This document shows, piece after piece, positions 46,544 through 58,284 of a DNA stretch of 64,000 nucleotides (position 1 is the stretch's first letter; the number at the start of each line of letters is the position of its first letter). The stretch is taken from contig JAIXMF010000016.1 in NCBI GenBank assembly GCA_025201365.1, forward strand, positions 470,122 through 534,121, in the 5' to 3' direction. Under the pieces are notes generated by a model, which ran no database searches, was not told the origin of the DNA, and worked only from the letters and a program-made list of their open reading frames with translations. This DNA comes from Syncephalis plumigaleata (lineage: Eukaryota > Zoopagomycota > Zoopagomycetes > Zoopagales > Piptocephalidaceae). The position numbers were made by a program, and so were the translations under genes.

Positions 46544-47780
46544 TTATAGTTCATTACCAATGGTAATCCAGTAGTCACGCAGATTATTCTTGCGACCGAA
46601 TATCTCCAGATATTTACCTAGTTCATTGCATTATAAGCTATGTTCTAATCGAGTCTCATTTGATGCATAGCTTACCATTGGGCACCATGTGTTCTATCAT
46701 CTCGTAGAGTTCCTCCGGTTTCTGACTTTGACCACGTCGTTCGCTGTAGATGACATCGGAACAACTGGATGGACGATATCCTGGAGGATCATTACCCTAA
46801 TCTATGGTATGAGTATGGCATCGCAACACGTATTATTACTGCTATTGTATTGTATTACTTGCCTTTCTACCTATCAAGCATGTCTCCTTAGCGTGTTGCA
46901 AGTAGTAGCCATGTCCCTTGGCCATACGCCGATTAACCGTTTGTTTAACCCAAGCAATTTCGTCAACATATCTAAAGGAAATAAACAAACAATTATACTT
47001 ATTAACAAGCTGAATAGTAACAACAACAATCATAATACTGGATTATTACTTACTCGTATCCCCAACGTTCCATCAATTCGAATGCACGCACGTATTTAGC
47101 ATTGATTACCCATATGAATATCAATCCATTCTGTTGTAGTTTCTCGATGGGCAAGCTTTCAATACACACATCTGGCAGTTGTTGATAAGCAATGGCTACC
47201 TGTAATCATGATTATTATTATTGTCAGATTACTAATAGCAGTATAGAGCATTAGTTGTATTCTACTTACACCACGAGTTGGTGCATGAGTTGCCAGTTGC
47301 CATGGTGGATCCATTAGTATAACATCGAACTGAGCTGCCTGTGCTAGTAGCTAATATATACATACGCATACACATACTAGTTAGAAAGTGTTGAATTATA
47401 GCACACGCGTGTACTTACTGGCCATTCAAACGTCATTACATTGGCCTTGATAGGCACGCACCATTCGGGAGCACGGAATTCCTCTAGATCAAGTTCTATT
47501 TTATGGAGATACTCATTATTAAATAGTATTGTCGAAATAGTGCTATCTCTCTCTATATGTTACCTGACAGCGTGGAATCCGCGTTTGTTTTACTACTCTC
47601 TTGATTATGACTACTCGTATCTTGCGTGGTGGTGTGAGACGTGTCACCCGCTAGAGTCACTTCTAGACGAGCAATATCCTTTTGTAGTGCATCGATTTTA
47701 AGTCGAAGTTCAGCCTCACGTTCAGTCAACTGTTGTAGTCGACGTTCGTCCGCTGTAGACGCGTCAGTTGCCGTAAGCAT
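46544..47780 (-). CDS. MTA1: MT-A70 adenine methyltransferase, MTA1-like
   Basis: The N-terminal part is coiled coil (LQQLTEREAELRLKIDAL). The catalytic domain has QFDVILMDPPWQLATHAPTR then GVAIAYQQLPDV, NGLIFIWVINAKYVRAFELM, VDEIAWVKQTVNRRMAKG, HGYYLQHAKETCLIGRKG, QKPEELYEMIEHM and YLEIFGRKNNLRDYWITIGN. DPPW is the catalytic motif. The QLAT...TRGVAIAY and HGYYLQHAKE context is closer, from memory of the families, to the ciliate and early-fungal MTA1/AMT1 clade that makes N6-methyladenine in DNA than to METTL3 (RNA) or METTL4. Five or six introns with GT-AG ends. It shares an 85-bp upstream region with the next gene. A METTL3-type RNA role is the main alternative. Confidence 0.75.
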
Positions 47781-47865
47781 AGTGTTAAAAAAAGTAAAAA
47801 TGTGAACAAAAAATAAAAACAATTAGTACGCGCTCATTCACCCTTATACTATTGTCATACGACGT
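47781..47865. promoter_or_regulatory. 85-bp bidirectional promoter
   Basis: The only DNA between two divergent start codons (MTA1-like gene and SAM methyltransferase). A-rich on the left half. No defined site is recognised. Confidence 0.45.
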
Positions 47866-49072
47866 ATGTCAATAATGACCATGATACCGACTGATATTGA
47901 ACAAGTGCGCGAATTACTTGCCACCTGGTGTAATTCCCTTGCTGCTCAGCGTGTTATGGATACACGAACTAAAGAGCAGTTTGAGCAACGACAATTGCAA
48001 TACTCGGTTTCTATACCGTATAATGAGCTCGATAAACACTGGTCCGAACTACCTAGTCGGAATTCACCGTTTGCTCTACTCCTTCCCCTACAGGAAAACA
48101 CCATGGATGAAAAGGATAGCGTGCTATACAAGCTGCGAGTACGTGGCTGGACACCTACGGTTGTGTTGTGGGACCAGCCATTGCTTTGGTCGGTTGCTAC
48201 ATCCATGGGACTGACGATTAGCAATTCTACCGATATCATCTCTCGATCTATTCGATTCCTATTTACGCCTTGTCCATTTCTCGAGGAGCAAATACCACGA
48301 ATAGAAAGTTGCTAGTCGACGCAGCCTTGAAGGGAACAAACAATGTAAATATCAGTGTGTCAGGGCAATCGCCATTGGTTTTCCGGTTATGCGACATTGG
48401 CTGTGGTAGTGGACGAGATGTGGCCTGGATGTTAGCACGATCGAGTAAAAGTCAGCATCATCATGTAAGTATCAATTACATTGTAATTAGCTGTACAAGC
48501 GGTAATAGTAGAGGTATACATTAATCTAATTGTGTTGTATCATCAAGAGCAGCTCTAATTACTCCTGGAATGCTCATGCCATTGATGCCTGGCAGGGTGC
48601 AGTTAAGCGTACCTGTCAGCTACTTGCATCGCGACACTTTACAACGGAACGTGCACGCGTAATTAGAGCACATTTCAGTCAAATGGCAATATACGCTACT
48701 ACGACAATGGAGCATCATCATCCAATGTAACTTCAACAGCCGATGCTACATCCTCATTAATGGTAAACGATCAATCTACGGCAAAACAGCTAATGGAAAC
48801 GTCTACCTATGATTTGGTGATTGCCGTCCGCTTTCTTGAACGTGCTGCTTTCCCGCATATTGATAGTTGGGTAGCACCAGGTGGATTCTGCTCTATAGTA
48901 CATTCGTAGATGGTGTTTGCGATTACGAACAACCAGCAGGTCGTGAGCATCGACTGGCATAGGCGAGTTGGCCATGTATTTCGGAGAATCACGAGGCTAT
49001 ACGGTTATGGAAGATCGTATAGATTGGACGGAAGATGGTAGACCGCTTAACTCGTTTCTTGCTGTAAATTAG
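47866..49072 (+). CDS. Two-domain SAM-dependent methyltransferase
   Basis: The N-terminal ~130 residues include a region where a short beta-alpha domain (LRVRGWTPTVVLWDQPLLW) leads to FTPCPFLEEQI, a linker seen in fungal rhodanese-like plus methyltransferase proteins. The methyltransferase domain follows: motif I FRLCDIGCGSGRDVAWML, an intron at about 48465-48546, AHAIDAWQGAVKRTCQLL, ARVIRAHFSQM, TYDLVIAVRFLERAAFPHID and WVAPGGFCSIVHF, resembling TehB-type class I enzymes. The ending is DGRPLNSFLAVN. One base is missing at about 48293, and other shifts occur near 48710 and 48905. The substrate is unknown. Confidence 0.7.
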
Positions 49073-49324
49073 ACAATGGCGAATAATAAGCTACACAATC
49101 TATTCCATCATATATACCATATTATATATTGATGAATCACGAAGAGAAACTATTAGTAAGCGTGTATCGTCGTCATACGCATTTCTATTCAAGCGAATAC
49201 GAGGATTATTGAATGTATTTTAATAAAGACAAAAGTTTATTATTGTATATATGTATTTTAATACTACAATAATGCATGCTTAGATGCTTGTATTATTACT
49301 ATTATTACAGATCATTAGTAGTTG

Positions 49325-50763
49325 CTATTGACATTGTACATTCTTCAGTATATCAGTCCTATAGCAAGAATCATGAGATGGTGCTTCACCTTGAGCAGCA
49401 CGCCATATCCACGAGAATGTCGCTGGATCATTATCATTATCATCATGCTTGATAGCAGTATCAAGAGAAATAGCTGATTGTTCAGCTAATAAATAGGTAG
49501 CACGATCACGAATAAGATCAAGTGCTTCATTGACGCATAAGATATCGGATGCAAGTGTTTTCAAGGTATAATTGCGCTGTCGCTTAGCTCTACTAATCTT
49601 ACTAGTTGTGGACATGGAAGCACTAAGCGCTAATGCCGTCTGTAATTCCGTATCGTATAGCAATTCTGTTTAGTAGTTCTCGTCGATGGTTGCGATGTCA
49701 CTTGTCGATGCGTATGCAATACAGGAGCAAAAGCATCATCATCCGCTTTAACCAAGAAATTAAGGGAGTTTTGACGTCGACTAGCCAACTGAGGTGGAAC
49801 AGCAGAGAACCTGGTGGACTCATACGTTGTCGTGTTTGTATCGGATGATGCGTCATTATTCTTGGTTGACCTAACTAGCTTTTCATTAACTTATCCAGTG
49901 GTATACGGCATTGTTGCGCACATCCACGCATATGACGCATTCGCTCTCTCGGTGGATGCTTGTTCATTGACCATGCCATTCGACAGACTGGACAACAATT
50001 AAGCGATGCTAGCTCTTTTGTGTAATCGGTTGTGCTATTTGGAGATCTCACTTGATTAATAAAATTACTAATAGTGTTGCTAGTATTGGGTGTTGTTCGT
50101 TCCAATAGCGTATGCGCACATTGATCGGCGTGTAGCTCGCGCTCCGGCAGGGGTAGTTGTGTTATATCTTTGTCGCAGATGGGACACACGCAAATGCTAT
50201 CGGTTGTTTCTACGTATGCAGTATCACTGCTTAAATCATGACTGCTGACCGGTTTATCATATGTTGGATCGTTTGTTCCATTTGTTGCTGCTGCTGCTAT
50301 TTCTTTCGTGTCGATATTCTCCTTTGTTGCGTCTGACTGACTATGGTCACCATCAAGTCGATCTGAAGGAGAGCAATAAGTATAATCGGATCTGCCCACT
50401 TGAGGAGTATCATCCACTTGTAATGACTGACTAGCATAGGATGCATCTGATATTGTTTCCAAGTTGATATTGCTATCTACGGAATCACTTTCGGTAGCCA
50501 TAGAAGTTGCACTAGTAATGTTTGCTTTCTTAGCTTCATTATCGGTTGAATTGCTGTACTGGAATCCAGCATCAATCTGATTCCTGACTTGCACTTCTAG
50601 TAATAACAATATTAATACCATTATCAATTAGATAGATGAATACAGTCACTACAAGCGCCCACTTACCATTATTGCTTCTTTTCTGTTTCGAACAGAATAA
50701 ACGACTCGATTTGTTGGCGTAATACGCCGTATTGGAGACTTGCTTTAATAAACGTTTTAGCAT
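49325..50763 (-). CDS. UBZ zinc-finger protein, SLX4-like N-terminal region
   Basis: Two C2HC zinc fingers of UBZ4 type: CPICDKDITQLPLPERELHA with DQC, and CPVCRMAWSMNKHPPRERMR with HMRGC. UBZ pairs of this kind occur in SLX4, the scaffold for structure-specific nucleases in crosslink repair. After a frame change near 49870-49660 (missing bases or intron) comes LQTALALSASMS, the short helix that follows the fingers in SLX4-type proteins. The C-terminal part (FSWIWRAAQGEAPSHDSCYR) is unassigned. No SAP or conserved C-terminal domain is seen, so it may be a short relative. Exon 1 (MLKRLLKQVSNTAYYANKSS) ends near 50668. Confidence 0.5.
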
Positions 50764-51363
50764 TCTTAGTTGGCTGCTCGTACATAACTAGTTACCTACC
50801 GATCGTCCCATTACTGTTATTCGTTTGTGTATCTTTATCGTATTCGATTGAAACGCATCCTTATCAGTATCATATGCGTTATTGCGAGTAGGCTTATTGA
50901 GATTAGTGTAGTGCTGACGAGGCATGGTATGTTAACAAGTGACAAACTGCTGGCCTTTTCCTTTTTTCTCAGTCCGTGCTGCTCCTTTTTATGTTCCATT
51001 TCATTGTGTAATTAATTAAATTCTAATGGCAATATTACAATTATTATTGATCACATTAACTGCCACTAATCAAGTGAATCTCTCTCTTGCTCTATTGATT
51101 ATTGAGACTTTTTTATGTTTTCGAATCAATAGATTGCCTCTCTCTTCTCCCTTTAGCATCACGGATATCAAGTTAAAGTATCAAGTGCTTGATACAAACA
51201 GGAAGATAGCAAGGATCGAGGTAATTATTGCGGTTCTTTAGCTGTACACGCAACTAATGCAATATACTCCACCATATTAACACGCTTGCTTGCAACTAAA
51301 ATAGTGAACGTATTGTTCATTTGACTACATACTTATACTCTGTCTACTATTACGGGGTAATTA
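50764..51363. other. Divergent intergenic region
   Basis: 5' flanks of the UBZ gene and of pinin. Pyrimidine-rich plus-strand stretch at 50950-51150. Short frames here (50827-51015, 51026-51241) look accidental. Confidence 0.45.
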
Positions 51364-52363
51364 TGTCGACTTCAATGAATGAGGAGCGTGAGGCTCGTGA
51401 GGTAAGTTTAGAACAAATATATATATTCGTTGGAGCGGCAAGTTTATTCGACAATATGTGATGTAGACAAATGCCGAGTCTGCCCTCGAGCATAAAGGTG
51501 ATACGCCGATGGATACGTCGAATGGCCCACAGAGTCCAGTGTCCACCATTAATAAGGAGGAGGTAAAGCAACGATCCCGACGAATGCTAGGTGTCATGTT
51601 GGGCACACTTAATAGCATTAAAAAGGCCAATGAAAACAAGAGTGAAGCGGTAAGTAGTAGTAGTAGTAGTAGTAGAGATGATAGCTTGTTAGTGTATTGT
51701 ACTTATTTATTAATCATTAACATGAGTAGATGTTAAGACGCGAGGCACTAGAGACCAAACTGCAGGATCGATTGTTCAAGGAAAAGGAAGAAATTGAGAA
51801 GAAACGCGAAGCAGCGCAAGAGGAACGTCGTCAAAAGGCATTGGAAGCACGACGACATATGTATGAGAAACGACAACGTCAATCGGTACGTGTTTTTGCT
51901 AGTAGAATGATTGATAGTCATTGTAATTATAACGCTATTTAACTACTAGGCAGCAGCATCTGTGCGTCGTCGATTCCACATGGCGAAATACCTAAAGACC
52001 AAGACTGGTCCTGAATTGTATTATTTACCTGCGAAACTAACTGATGTGCAACATGATCAGATCGAAAAGCAAATCAATGAGATAAAAACGTATATCGATG
52101 AGAATATGCCTCGAGTTCTGGAGCATCACGGATACGAGTATGATGACGATTACGATCCGGAATACACAGACAACATGAACAATACAGCTGATGGTAGAGA
52201 TCAGCGATTAGGCGAGGAACGCGACGAAACAATCATGGAGATGGAGGCGGAATTAACGGCAAATCAAATGGATACGGCAATGATGGATGATACAACTGAT
52301 CGCTCCTCGATGGCGGGAAACAATACGACAGAACAGCAAGATATGGATTTAACCGAGAGATAG
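51364..52363 (+). CDS. PNN: Pinin/SDK/MemA-domain protein
   Basis: Pinin is a nuclear speckle protein tied to the exon junction complex and splicing. The domain core SRRMLGVMLGTLNSIKKANE is followed by REALETKLQDRLFKEKEEIE and a long basic/acidic coiled coil, then HMAKYLKTKTGPELYYLPAK. The C-terminus is acidic (EYDDDYDPEY, MDLTER). Exons: 51364-51402, 51467-51649, 51730-51885, 51950-52363, all with good GT-AG borders and an unbroken frame. A splicing-associated protein is notable in a genome with micro-exon genes, but it is universal. Confidence 0.85.
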
Positions 52364-52627
52364 GCATGCGCTTATGTTGAAAATAAATACAAAATGATGC
52401 ATTGGAGAGTTGATTGTAATGAATGTAAGACGAGCATCCTACTTGTATTTTAATTAATATTTACTGATTGTACTCGCGATTAGAAGATGTTCAATATTTT
52501 AATACGTACTAATAATAATAATTCATAAACAGTTAATGATAAAACATGGAAAGGAAAGCCTAATAAGATGGTTTGTAAGACAGTAGGATGATGCCTTGAC
52601 TTGTACGCGGTAGATAGCGGCTGCTCA

Positions 52628-53836
52628 TCAATTCGAGTGATCTGATGCGTAGGGATTTGTGTAGTGTAACCATTTGATCGTACTAACGTAGCGGTAGATT
52701 CCCTTCACGGCCTGACTAAGCTCGCTACATACTATATTACACTGCAATCGTTTATCGATCGTTTCAATTTCCAAATCGGTTGGATTATCGGGGTAATCCA
52801 GGAATAAATCGCTGGTTTTACCTTTGTGCGTGCCACAACTACAAGTGTAATTCATTACTTTGTTAACTATGCCGTATATGAACAACGTCTGAAAGGCGAG
52901 ATAGCGCACATTTCTACGTAGTTCCGTGATAGTTCGTTTATCGGCGTCATTATCCTCAAGTAGTAGTGGTTGTTTATTCTGCCGTTCCCGTCATCCGTTC
53001 TAGCTGTTTCATCCTCAAGCCATTGCTGGTGCATTTCTAGGAAAGCTTTCTTTTCGATAGCCAGATTATTCGCTATTCCTTCGAGCATCTGCTGCTCCCT
53101 AGTCCAAGCGATATGCTTCTTTTGGTGTTCCTTCTCTTCACTCGCCCATGTTAGTCGTTTTAACGAGTGTTGCACCTCCTCTTTAACCCATTGAATCTTC
53201 TTATGCTTGTGTCGTTTCTCTTCCTCGGCCCATATTTGCTGCTGTTGCTTATGTCGTTCCTCTTCCTCGGCCCATAACTGTTGTTGTCGTTCATGTTCTT
53301 CTTTCTGTTTTGCGTATATCGCTAGCGTTTCATCCATAGTGTTTCTCATTACTTGCCATTTGGCCACTTCTCGTTCGTGCGCCATCCTCTCTTGTTCCCA
53401 TTCAATTTGTACAGTCCGCAATGGTTCACGTTCATTCTCCGTGAGTTGTTGTTGTTGCTGCTGCTGCTGCTCTTCCCCTTCACCATCCCCCTTGATGCAC
53501 TGGAGTTCACGAGCTCTCTGTTCAATTGCTGTATTATACTTGCTAATGGTGCCTAGCCAGTTGCGCATGTTAGCCTCCATCTCTGCTTCGATTCTTTCTC
53601 GTTCGACTAGTCGTTTGTGGTACGCTTCTTCTTCTTTCTTCCATTGTCGGCGTAATTTCTCTTGTGCCTTGATTTCCGCTTGGAATTGAAGTCGTAAGGT
53701 GGATAATATATCATCATGCGCAAAGGACTAAGCGATGACTATATCAGCTTATACATCTAAATTAACGGAATACACTTACATCGAATGTACTATCCGCATA
53801 AGTGGGATCATAATCGGATACGATTTTTAGAACCAT
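52628..53836 (-). CDS. Coiled-coil protein of unknown function
   Basis: Exon 1 (53836-53780, MVLKIVSDYDPTYADSTF) is followed by an intron to 53727, then a ~230-residue coiled coil with heptad-like QQQLWAEEEERHKQQQQIWA repeats, a polyGln run (53446-53473) and REVAKWQVMRNTMDE. The frame changes near 52970-52980 into RNVRYLAFQTLFIYGIVN, then MNYTCSCGTHKGKTSDLFLD and IKWLHYTNPYASDHSN. No family is recognised. The conserved-looking C-terminus with two close cysteines could be the functional part. It ends at 52628. Confidence 0.6.
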
Positions 53837-54215
53837 ACTGAGCTACTGACGAATAAAAACAACAGCAACAAGAAGTAAAAGTGAACTAGTAATAGTGGAT
53901 GCTATCAGAGAGAGAGAGAGATGGAGAGGGAGATGGAGGGGTATCCGTTATTATGACGTTTTTATTCCTTTGTTTCTGCTGTGTATCAGCATATGACCTC
54001 TTGTGGTTAATTTGGGTGTACAGATCAACGAGAATAGGCGTTGATTAACGTGTTAACAATAGTCATGAACGCTCACATGTATAGCTATCACGATGGCTCA
54101 TATGGTGAACATGATGTATAGATGGTTACACGCGGCGTAGAGTAACGTGTGTTTTGCTTTATTCTAATGCAGCAAGCATATCAACTAATGACCAATGAGT
54201 GCATGGCATCGTGTA
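53837..54215. other. Intergenic region
   Basis: Contains a GA-rich run (about 53909-53940), probably promoter of the coiled-coil gene, and the 3' flank of the secreted pseudokinase. No gene seen. Confidence 0.5.
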
Positions 54216-54832
54216 TTATGGTATCGCCAGTGCACGGTTGAACCTACTGACGACTTTCCTCGGAGTGGGTCGATGATCCGGATCAGCAATGAGCATGTCT
54301 TTGCCATTGGGTAGCATGAACTGCATGCACAAATCTATATCACGCTCCATAGGAATCGGTGTCTTCATGCCTTTGTATTGATTGTAAACGTTGGTCAACG
54401 TTTGCGTGTATTCCTCAGTCGATTGTTGGCGCAGCTCTCCATCCTTAGACGTGAAGCCGAATAATGGATAGTTGGCACAGCCGAAGTACGCCACCATACC
54501 AGTCATCCAGCCGTCATTACTCATGACATTTACCATCTGATTCACGATCGATTCAGGTGAGTCGAATCCCATCTGTTCTTGCACTGGCGCCTGCATTACT
54601 GATTGACGCTTGTCGTCAGTCGGAATGTCGTCGCTTGCGTGTAGTTGGTTAGTATCATTTCACCATAGCTACCCCTTGGACCGCGTACGTAACGTATATC
54701 TATTGGGATAGTTTAATAAACAGTCTAGTCTACGAGATACTCATTGCAACTTACTATCGGGATTAATGTTATTATGAGCAACACCGGCAAAATGAAGAAA
54801 TGCTACGGCTATTAGGAGTGTTAATTTACTAC

Positions 54833-54865
<33 letters not shown>

Positions 54866-55577
54866 GTTTATATCATCATACCTCGAATTAACATTTGGTA
54901 GTACCATGGAAGCACCTTTGGCTTATCGTCTTCTCTTAAATTTACGACAAGTTGACGAAATGACATGTGACCCGGATTAGATGTAACCATACAATGGTAT
55001 TTACCTACCCAAAAATCATGTAAACGCTGCGATACCCATCTACTGCCAGTGGCTAGGAAGTTTCTCTGCTTCTTCGCCAAATCTATTAACTAGGGGAGAG
55101 TGTTAGACTAGAAATGACTCATTGTTGTAGACCAATGTCCATTGTACTCACGCGTAGTATATATTCATCATGCGCGTTCTGTAGCTTATTACGTGAACAT
55201 TTAATGGTTACACGATCACTCTTAGAGTCATGCTCATACAAGCCAATGCCTATGGCCGTGTTTTCATCTCGGAATATCCATCTTTTTAGCGAGAGGCCCC
55301 ATTGCCCGTAGATATTCTTCGCGGATTTGGATGCCAACTTAAATCCGTAATAACCATTGGTAAACGGTATTAGGTCATCTAAAGCTTCCCCTAATGGAGC
55401 ATTAATCTCGTACTCCTCCTCGTCTGTCTCATACATTGGCGGCTGATTTTCATCGTTCGCTGCATAGTTAAGGAACACAAGCCCATCGGTTCTGGTCACG
55501 ATGTTGTGTACGGATATTACTGCGGTAATACGATAGTATATAAGGATGACAATTGATAATAATGATAGTCGCATCAT
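54216..55577 (-). CDS. Secreted protein-kinase-like protein, likely pseudokinase
   Basis: The signal peptide (MMRLSLLSIVILIYYRITAV) precedes a kinase-like fold: glycine-poor first strands around GLSLKRWIFRDENTAIGIGL, RVTIKCSR (beta-3, VAIK-like Lys), hinge YHCMVTSNPGHMSFRQLV, alpha-E and catalytic loop LIAVAFLHFAGVAHNNINPD, MILTNYTQAT in the DFG position, then DGWMTGMVAYFGCANYPLFG (alpha-F) and LIADPDHRPTPRKVVSRF (alpha-I). The catalytic HRD Asp is Asn (HNN) and the DFG Asp is Asn, so phosphotransfer is unlikely. About three introns (donors near 55149, 54884 and 54754). One base seems missing near 54640. Likely an extracellular effector or binding protein. Confidence 0.7.
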
Positions 55578-56946
55578 GACAAGAATGATTAGCTGCGATG
55601 GTGTAGTCAGTTTGTAGTTTGTAGAATGCTATGTCAATACCGTGGAATACGAGCTGAATCGGAGAAAGATGTAGTGATATTAGTAAAGAAAATAAAATGA
55701 TATCACCATTATAAGGATGATAATGTGCAACAGGTCCACATGCTAACCGACAATTATAGACACGTTTTTGGTGCTGTTAACAAATAAAGCATCATTGCTC
55801 GTGAATGTACATATCCACATATAGTTTTTACACATTATTTTTCGTCAAATAAGTACGTCATCGGTTAAATATCGTACGATACTGTTACTATTATTAGAGT
55901 AGAATTGGATGTATTATACGGTCATTAGAATCATTGTATGGAATAGACAACAACAGCCAGCACGACAGCAACTTACTACGATTGTTAGCCTCACTCAACC
56001 AATGACAAACATTACAAGTTTAGCTTTCAAGTGTATGCCAGCTTGACGTATTGCTATCACCGGTGTAGTACTGCGATAAGCTCGCAAGTAAAAGCTACAT
56101 CATATGTGTTTGTGTAAAGCTATTGCTCCCCCTTAGCATTTGGCATTTCTTTCATGGGTCTGTTTCCCTATGGGTGTACAATAAGACACCTTACTCATTG
56201 TAGAAAATAAACTAAATATCGCAAGTATTCATAGCTTGACGTTGTTCACTAATAGGCCTTTTACTGATACATCTCGCCATTTCTTATATCATCGATAATT
56301 GCAGGGTAACCGTCGATGCTCACACGATGACCAAACAATAGCCTTAAGCGGAAGATAAGCCGATTAAAACAATACATACTTCAACTAGGAGTAAAGGAAA
56401 CATAGTAGCGAATGTCTCATTTATTCATACTGTCACAGCTACTAATTACTATACAGTAGAGTCATTAATATAGATACATACGTGGCATCTCCCTGATTAC
56501 AAGAGTATTGCAATAAACTAATATTAATACATTTTCTACTTGTCGTCACAAGTTCTATAACGTTTAACATGAGTGAATTTCCATCTGAACCATTCTCTCC
56601 ACAATGTACTTGTCGCCTGAGTTTCGCAGCATTACATCGTAAAGCTTGTCGTGCTACCTGTACATCATTATGTTTGAAATGAATAACGAAATGTTACGCA
56701 GTGGCAGTAATCAAATCAATACCGCAGCTAATCTAGGCCTAAATGTATACACAGCCATAATTGTATCCTTCACGTATAACAACAATGACAGCAATAGTCA
56801 CTAGCATAGTTGTTGGCAACACTTTCCTATAAATTCGCCACCTGCAAGCAAGCAAGCCACTTTCAACGTAGTAACAACAACAGCAACATCCCATTTGCAG
56901 CAGGTCTGCTAATTAGTATATTATACTTACCCTACTTTTACTCATC
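55578..56946. other. Divergent intergenic region
   Basis: About 1.4 kb between two secreted-protein genes. AT-rich, no supported frame, no repeat recognised. CAACAGCAACA-type runs lie just upstream of the LPMO start. Confidence 0.5.
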
Positions 56947-58284
56947 ATGCTTTGGTCACAATTCTGCGGAGTCGCCCTCTTGACGCTGAGTGCCTTGCAC
57001 AGTGTCTCTGGTCATATGCAGCTATTCTCACCAATTGCGCGCGGTGATCCCCGTAATAAAGGCTATGGTGAAATTGCGCCCCGTCTTAATGCAGCGCTCT
57101 TTGGCGGTGGTGCACCCGGCAAGTATCCATGTCGGTTCCAGAAGGAGGGCCCGATTACCGCAAAATACACGGCCGGCAAGGATTTCGTCACCGAGTTCAT
57201 GCAGGGTAGTCCGCATATGGGCGGTCATTGTCAGTTCGCCATCTCATACGACAACGGCAAGAACTGGGTCGTACTGCGTACCATCATTGATATGTGCTTC
57301 ATGGGCATCGCTCCTTACCGCTACGCTATCCCACTACCTAAAGGTGCACGTAATGGTCGTGCGCTACTGGCGTGGACCTTTATCAATGCAGGCGGCAACG
57401 TTGAATACTACATGAATTGTGCCGATATCGAAATCGATGGTGGCAGTGAAAATGGCAGTCTGACCGGTCCCGAGCTTCTAGTGGTACGTAGAGATGGTAA
57501 ACCAGATTTCCCTAAATGGGCCAACAAGGATGCATCGAAGGATGGCAAGGAGCATTTCACTAATCGTAAAATCGTCACGATTCCCGTGGGTGCTCAAGCT
57601 ACTCCCGATGGCACGGTAGTAGGCGAGCCAGGTGGTCGTAAGCCAGGTAGCGTTACACCGCCCAGCAAGATTCCTTGGGATCGATTTGTGCCGAGTAAGT
57701 TCGCCGATTATAACAGTGGACATAAGAAACTCCGTACGGATCTCGGTCCTACCGGCAAGGATTTGACACAATTCTTCGTGGCTACTTCCGACGATTATCG
57801 TGGTGGCACGACAGGCGGTAAGGTTGACATGAAACTCACGCCAACTACGGTGTCGGGCAAGGATGAACCACCTACGAAACAGGCCGCCGACAGTAATGAT
57901 GTTTTCGAACCGAAGGAAGGAGTATCCACCATCGAGAACGGCAAGAACGACAAGACAGCTACTGAGCAGGCTCCCTCGGATGGTACGGATGCTGGTGAGT
58001 CGAGCAACGAGCAACCAAAGTCAGCTGATGATGGCGAGGACAACAAGAAATCGGAAAAGCATGAAAACAAGAAGAATAACAAGTCTAAGAAGTCCAAGAA
58101 CAATAAGAAGGAGAAGAAGAAGAGAAGGAGGAGGAGGAGGAGTAATATACGAGTGTATAGCCAGCTATATTATCTATGCTTTTGTTGTAGTAAACGCTTC
58201 TATTACATACTACTATGTATTTGTCAGATAACTATTAGAATCGTGTTTAGTCTTATTATTGTTACTGCTATTTCAATAGACTAA
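56947..58284 (+). CDS. LPMO-like secreted protein (AA11-type features)
   Basis: Lytic polysaccharide monooxygenases cleave chitin or cellulose with a copper histidine brace. The signal peptide (FCGVALLTLSALHSVSG) is followed directly by an N-terminal His (HMQLFSPIARGDPRNKGY), the first brace residue. The second is in PHMGGHCQFAISYDNGKNW. The core ends LLAWTFINAGGNVEYYMNCA with DIEIDG, typical of chitin-type AA11/AA10-like folds. After ~200 residues comes a low-complexity Lys/Ser/Asp tail with KKSKNNKKEKKKRRRRRR. The last ~40 residues are hydrophobic and may come from a lost frame or unspliced intron after the GGAGGAGG run (about 58130), so the end is uncertain. No intron in the catalytic part. 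Confidence 0.75.
   Translation: MLWSQFCGVALLTLSALHSVSGHMQLFSPIARGDPRNKGYGEIAPRLNAALFGGGAPGKYPCRFQKEGPITAKYTAGKDFVTEFMQGSPHMGGHCQFAISYDNGKNWVVLRTIIDMCFMGIAPYRYAIPLPKGARNGRALLAWTFINAGGNVEYYMNCADIEIDGGSENGSLTGPELLVVRRDGKPDFPKWANKDASKDGKEHFTNRKIVTIPVGAQATPDGTVVGEPGGRKPGSVTPPSKIPWDRFVPSKFADYNSGHKKLRTDLGPTGKDLTQFFVATSDDYRGGTTGGKVDMKLTPTTVSGKDEPPTKQAADSNDVFEPKEGVSTIENGKNDKTATEQAPSDGTDAGESSNEQPKSADDGEDNKKSEKHENKKNNKSKKSKNNKKEKKKRRRRRRSNIRVYSQLYYLCFCCSKRFYYILLCICQITIRIVFSLIIVTAISID

Noticed and set aside
50827-51241. Two short plus-strand frames before pinin
   Set aside because: Composition follows a pyrimidine-rich promoter tract; no family match or conserved motif.
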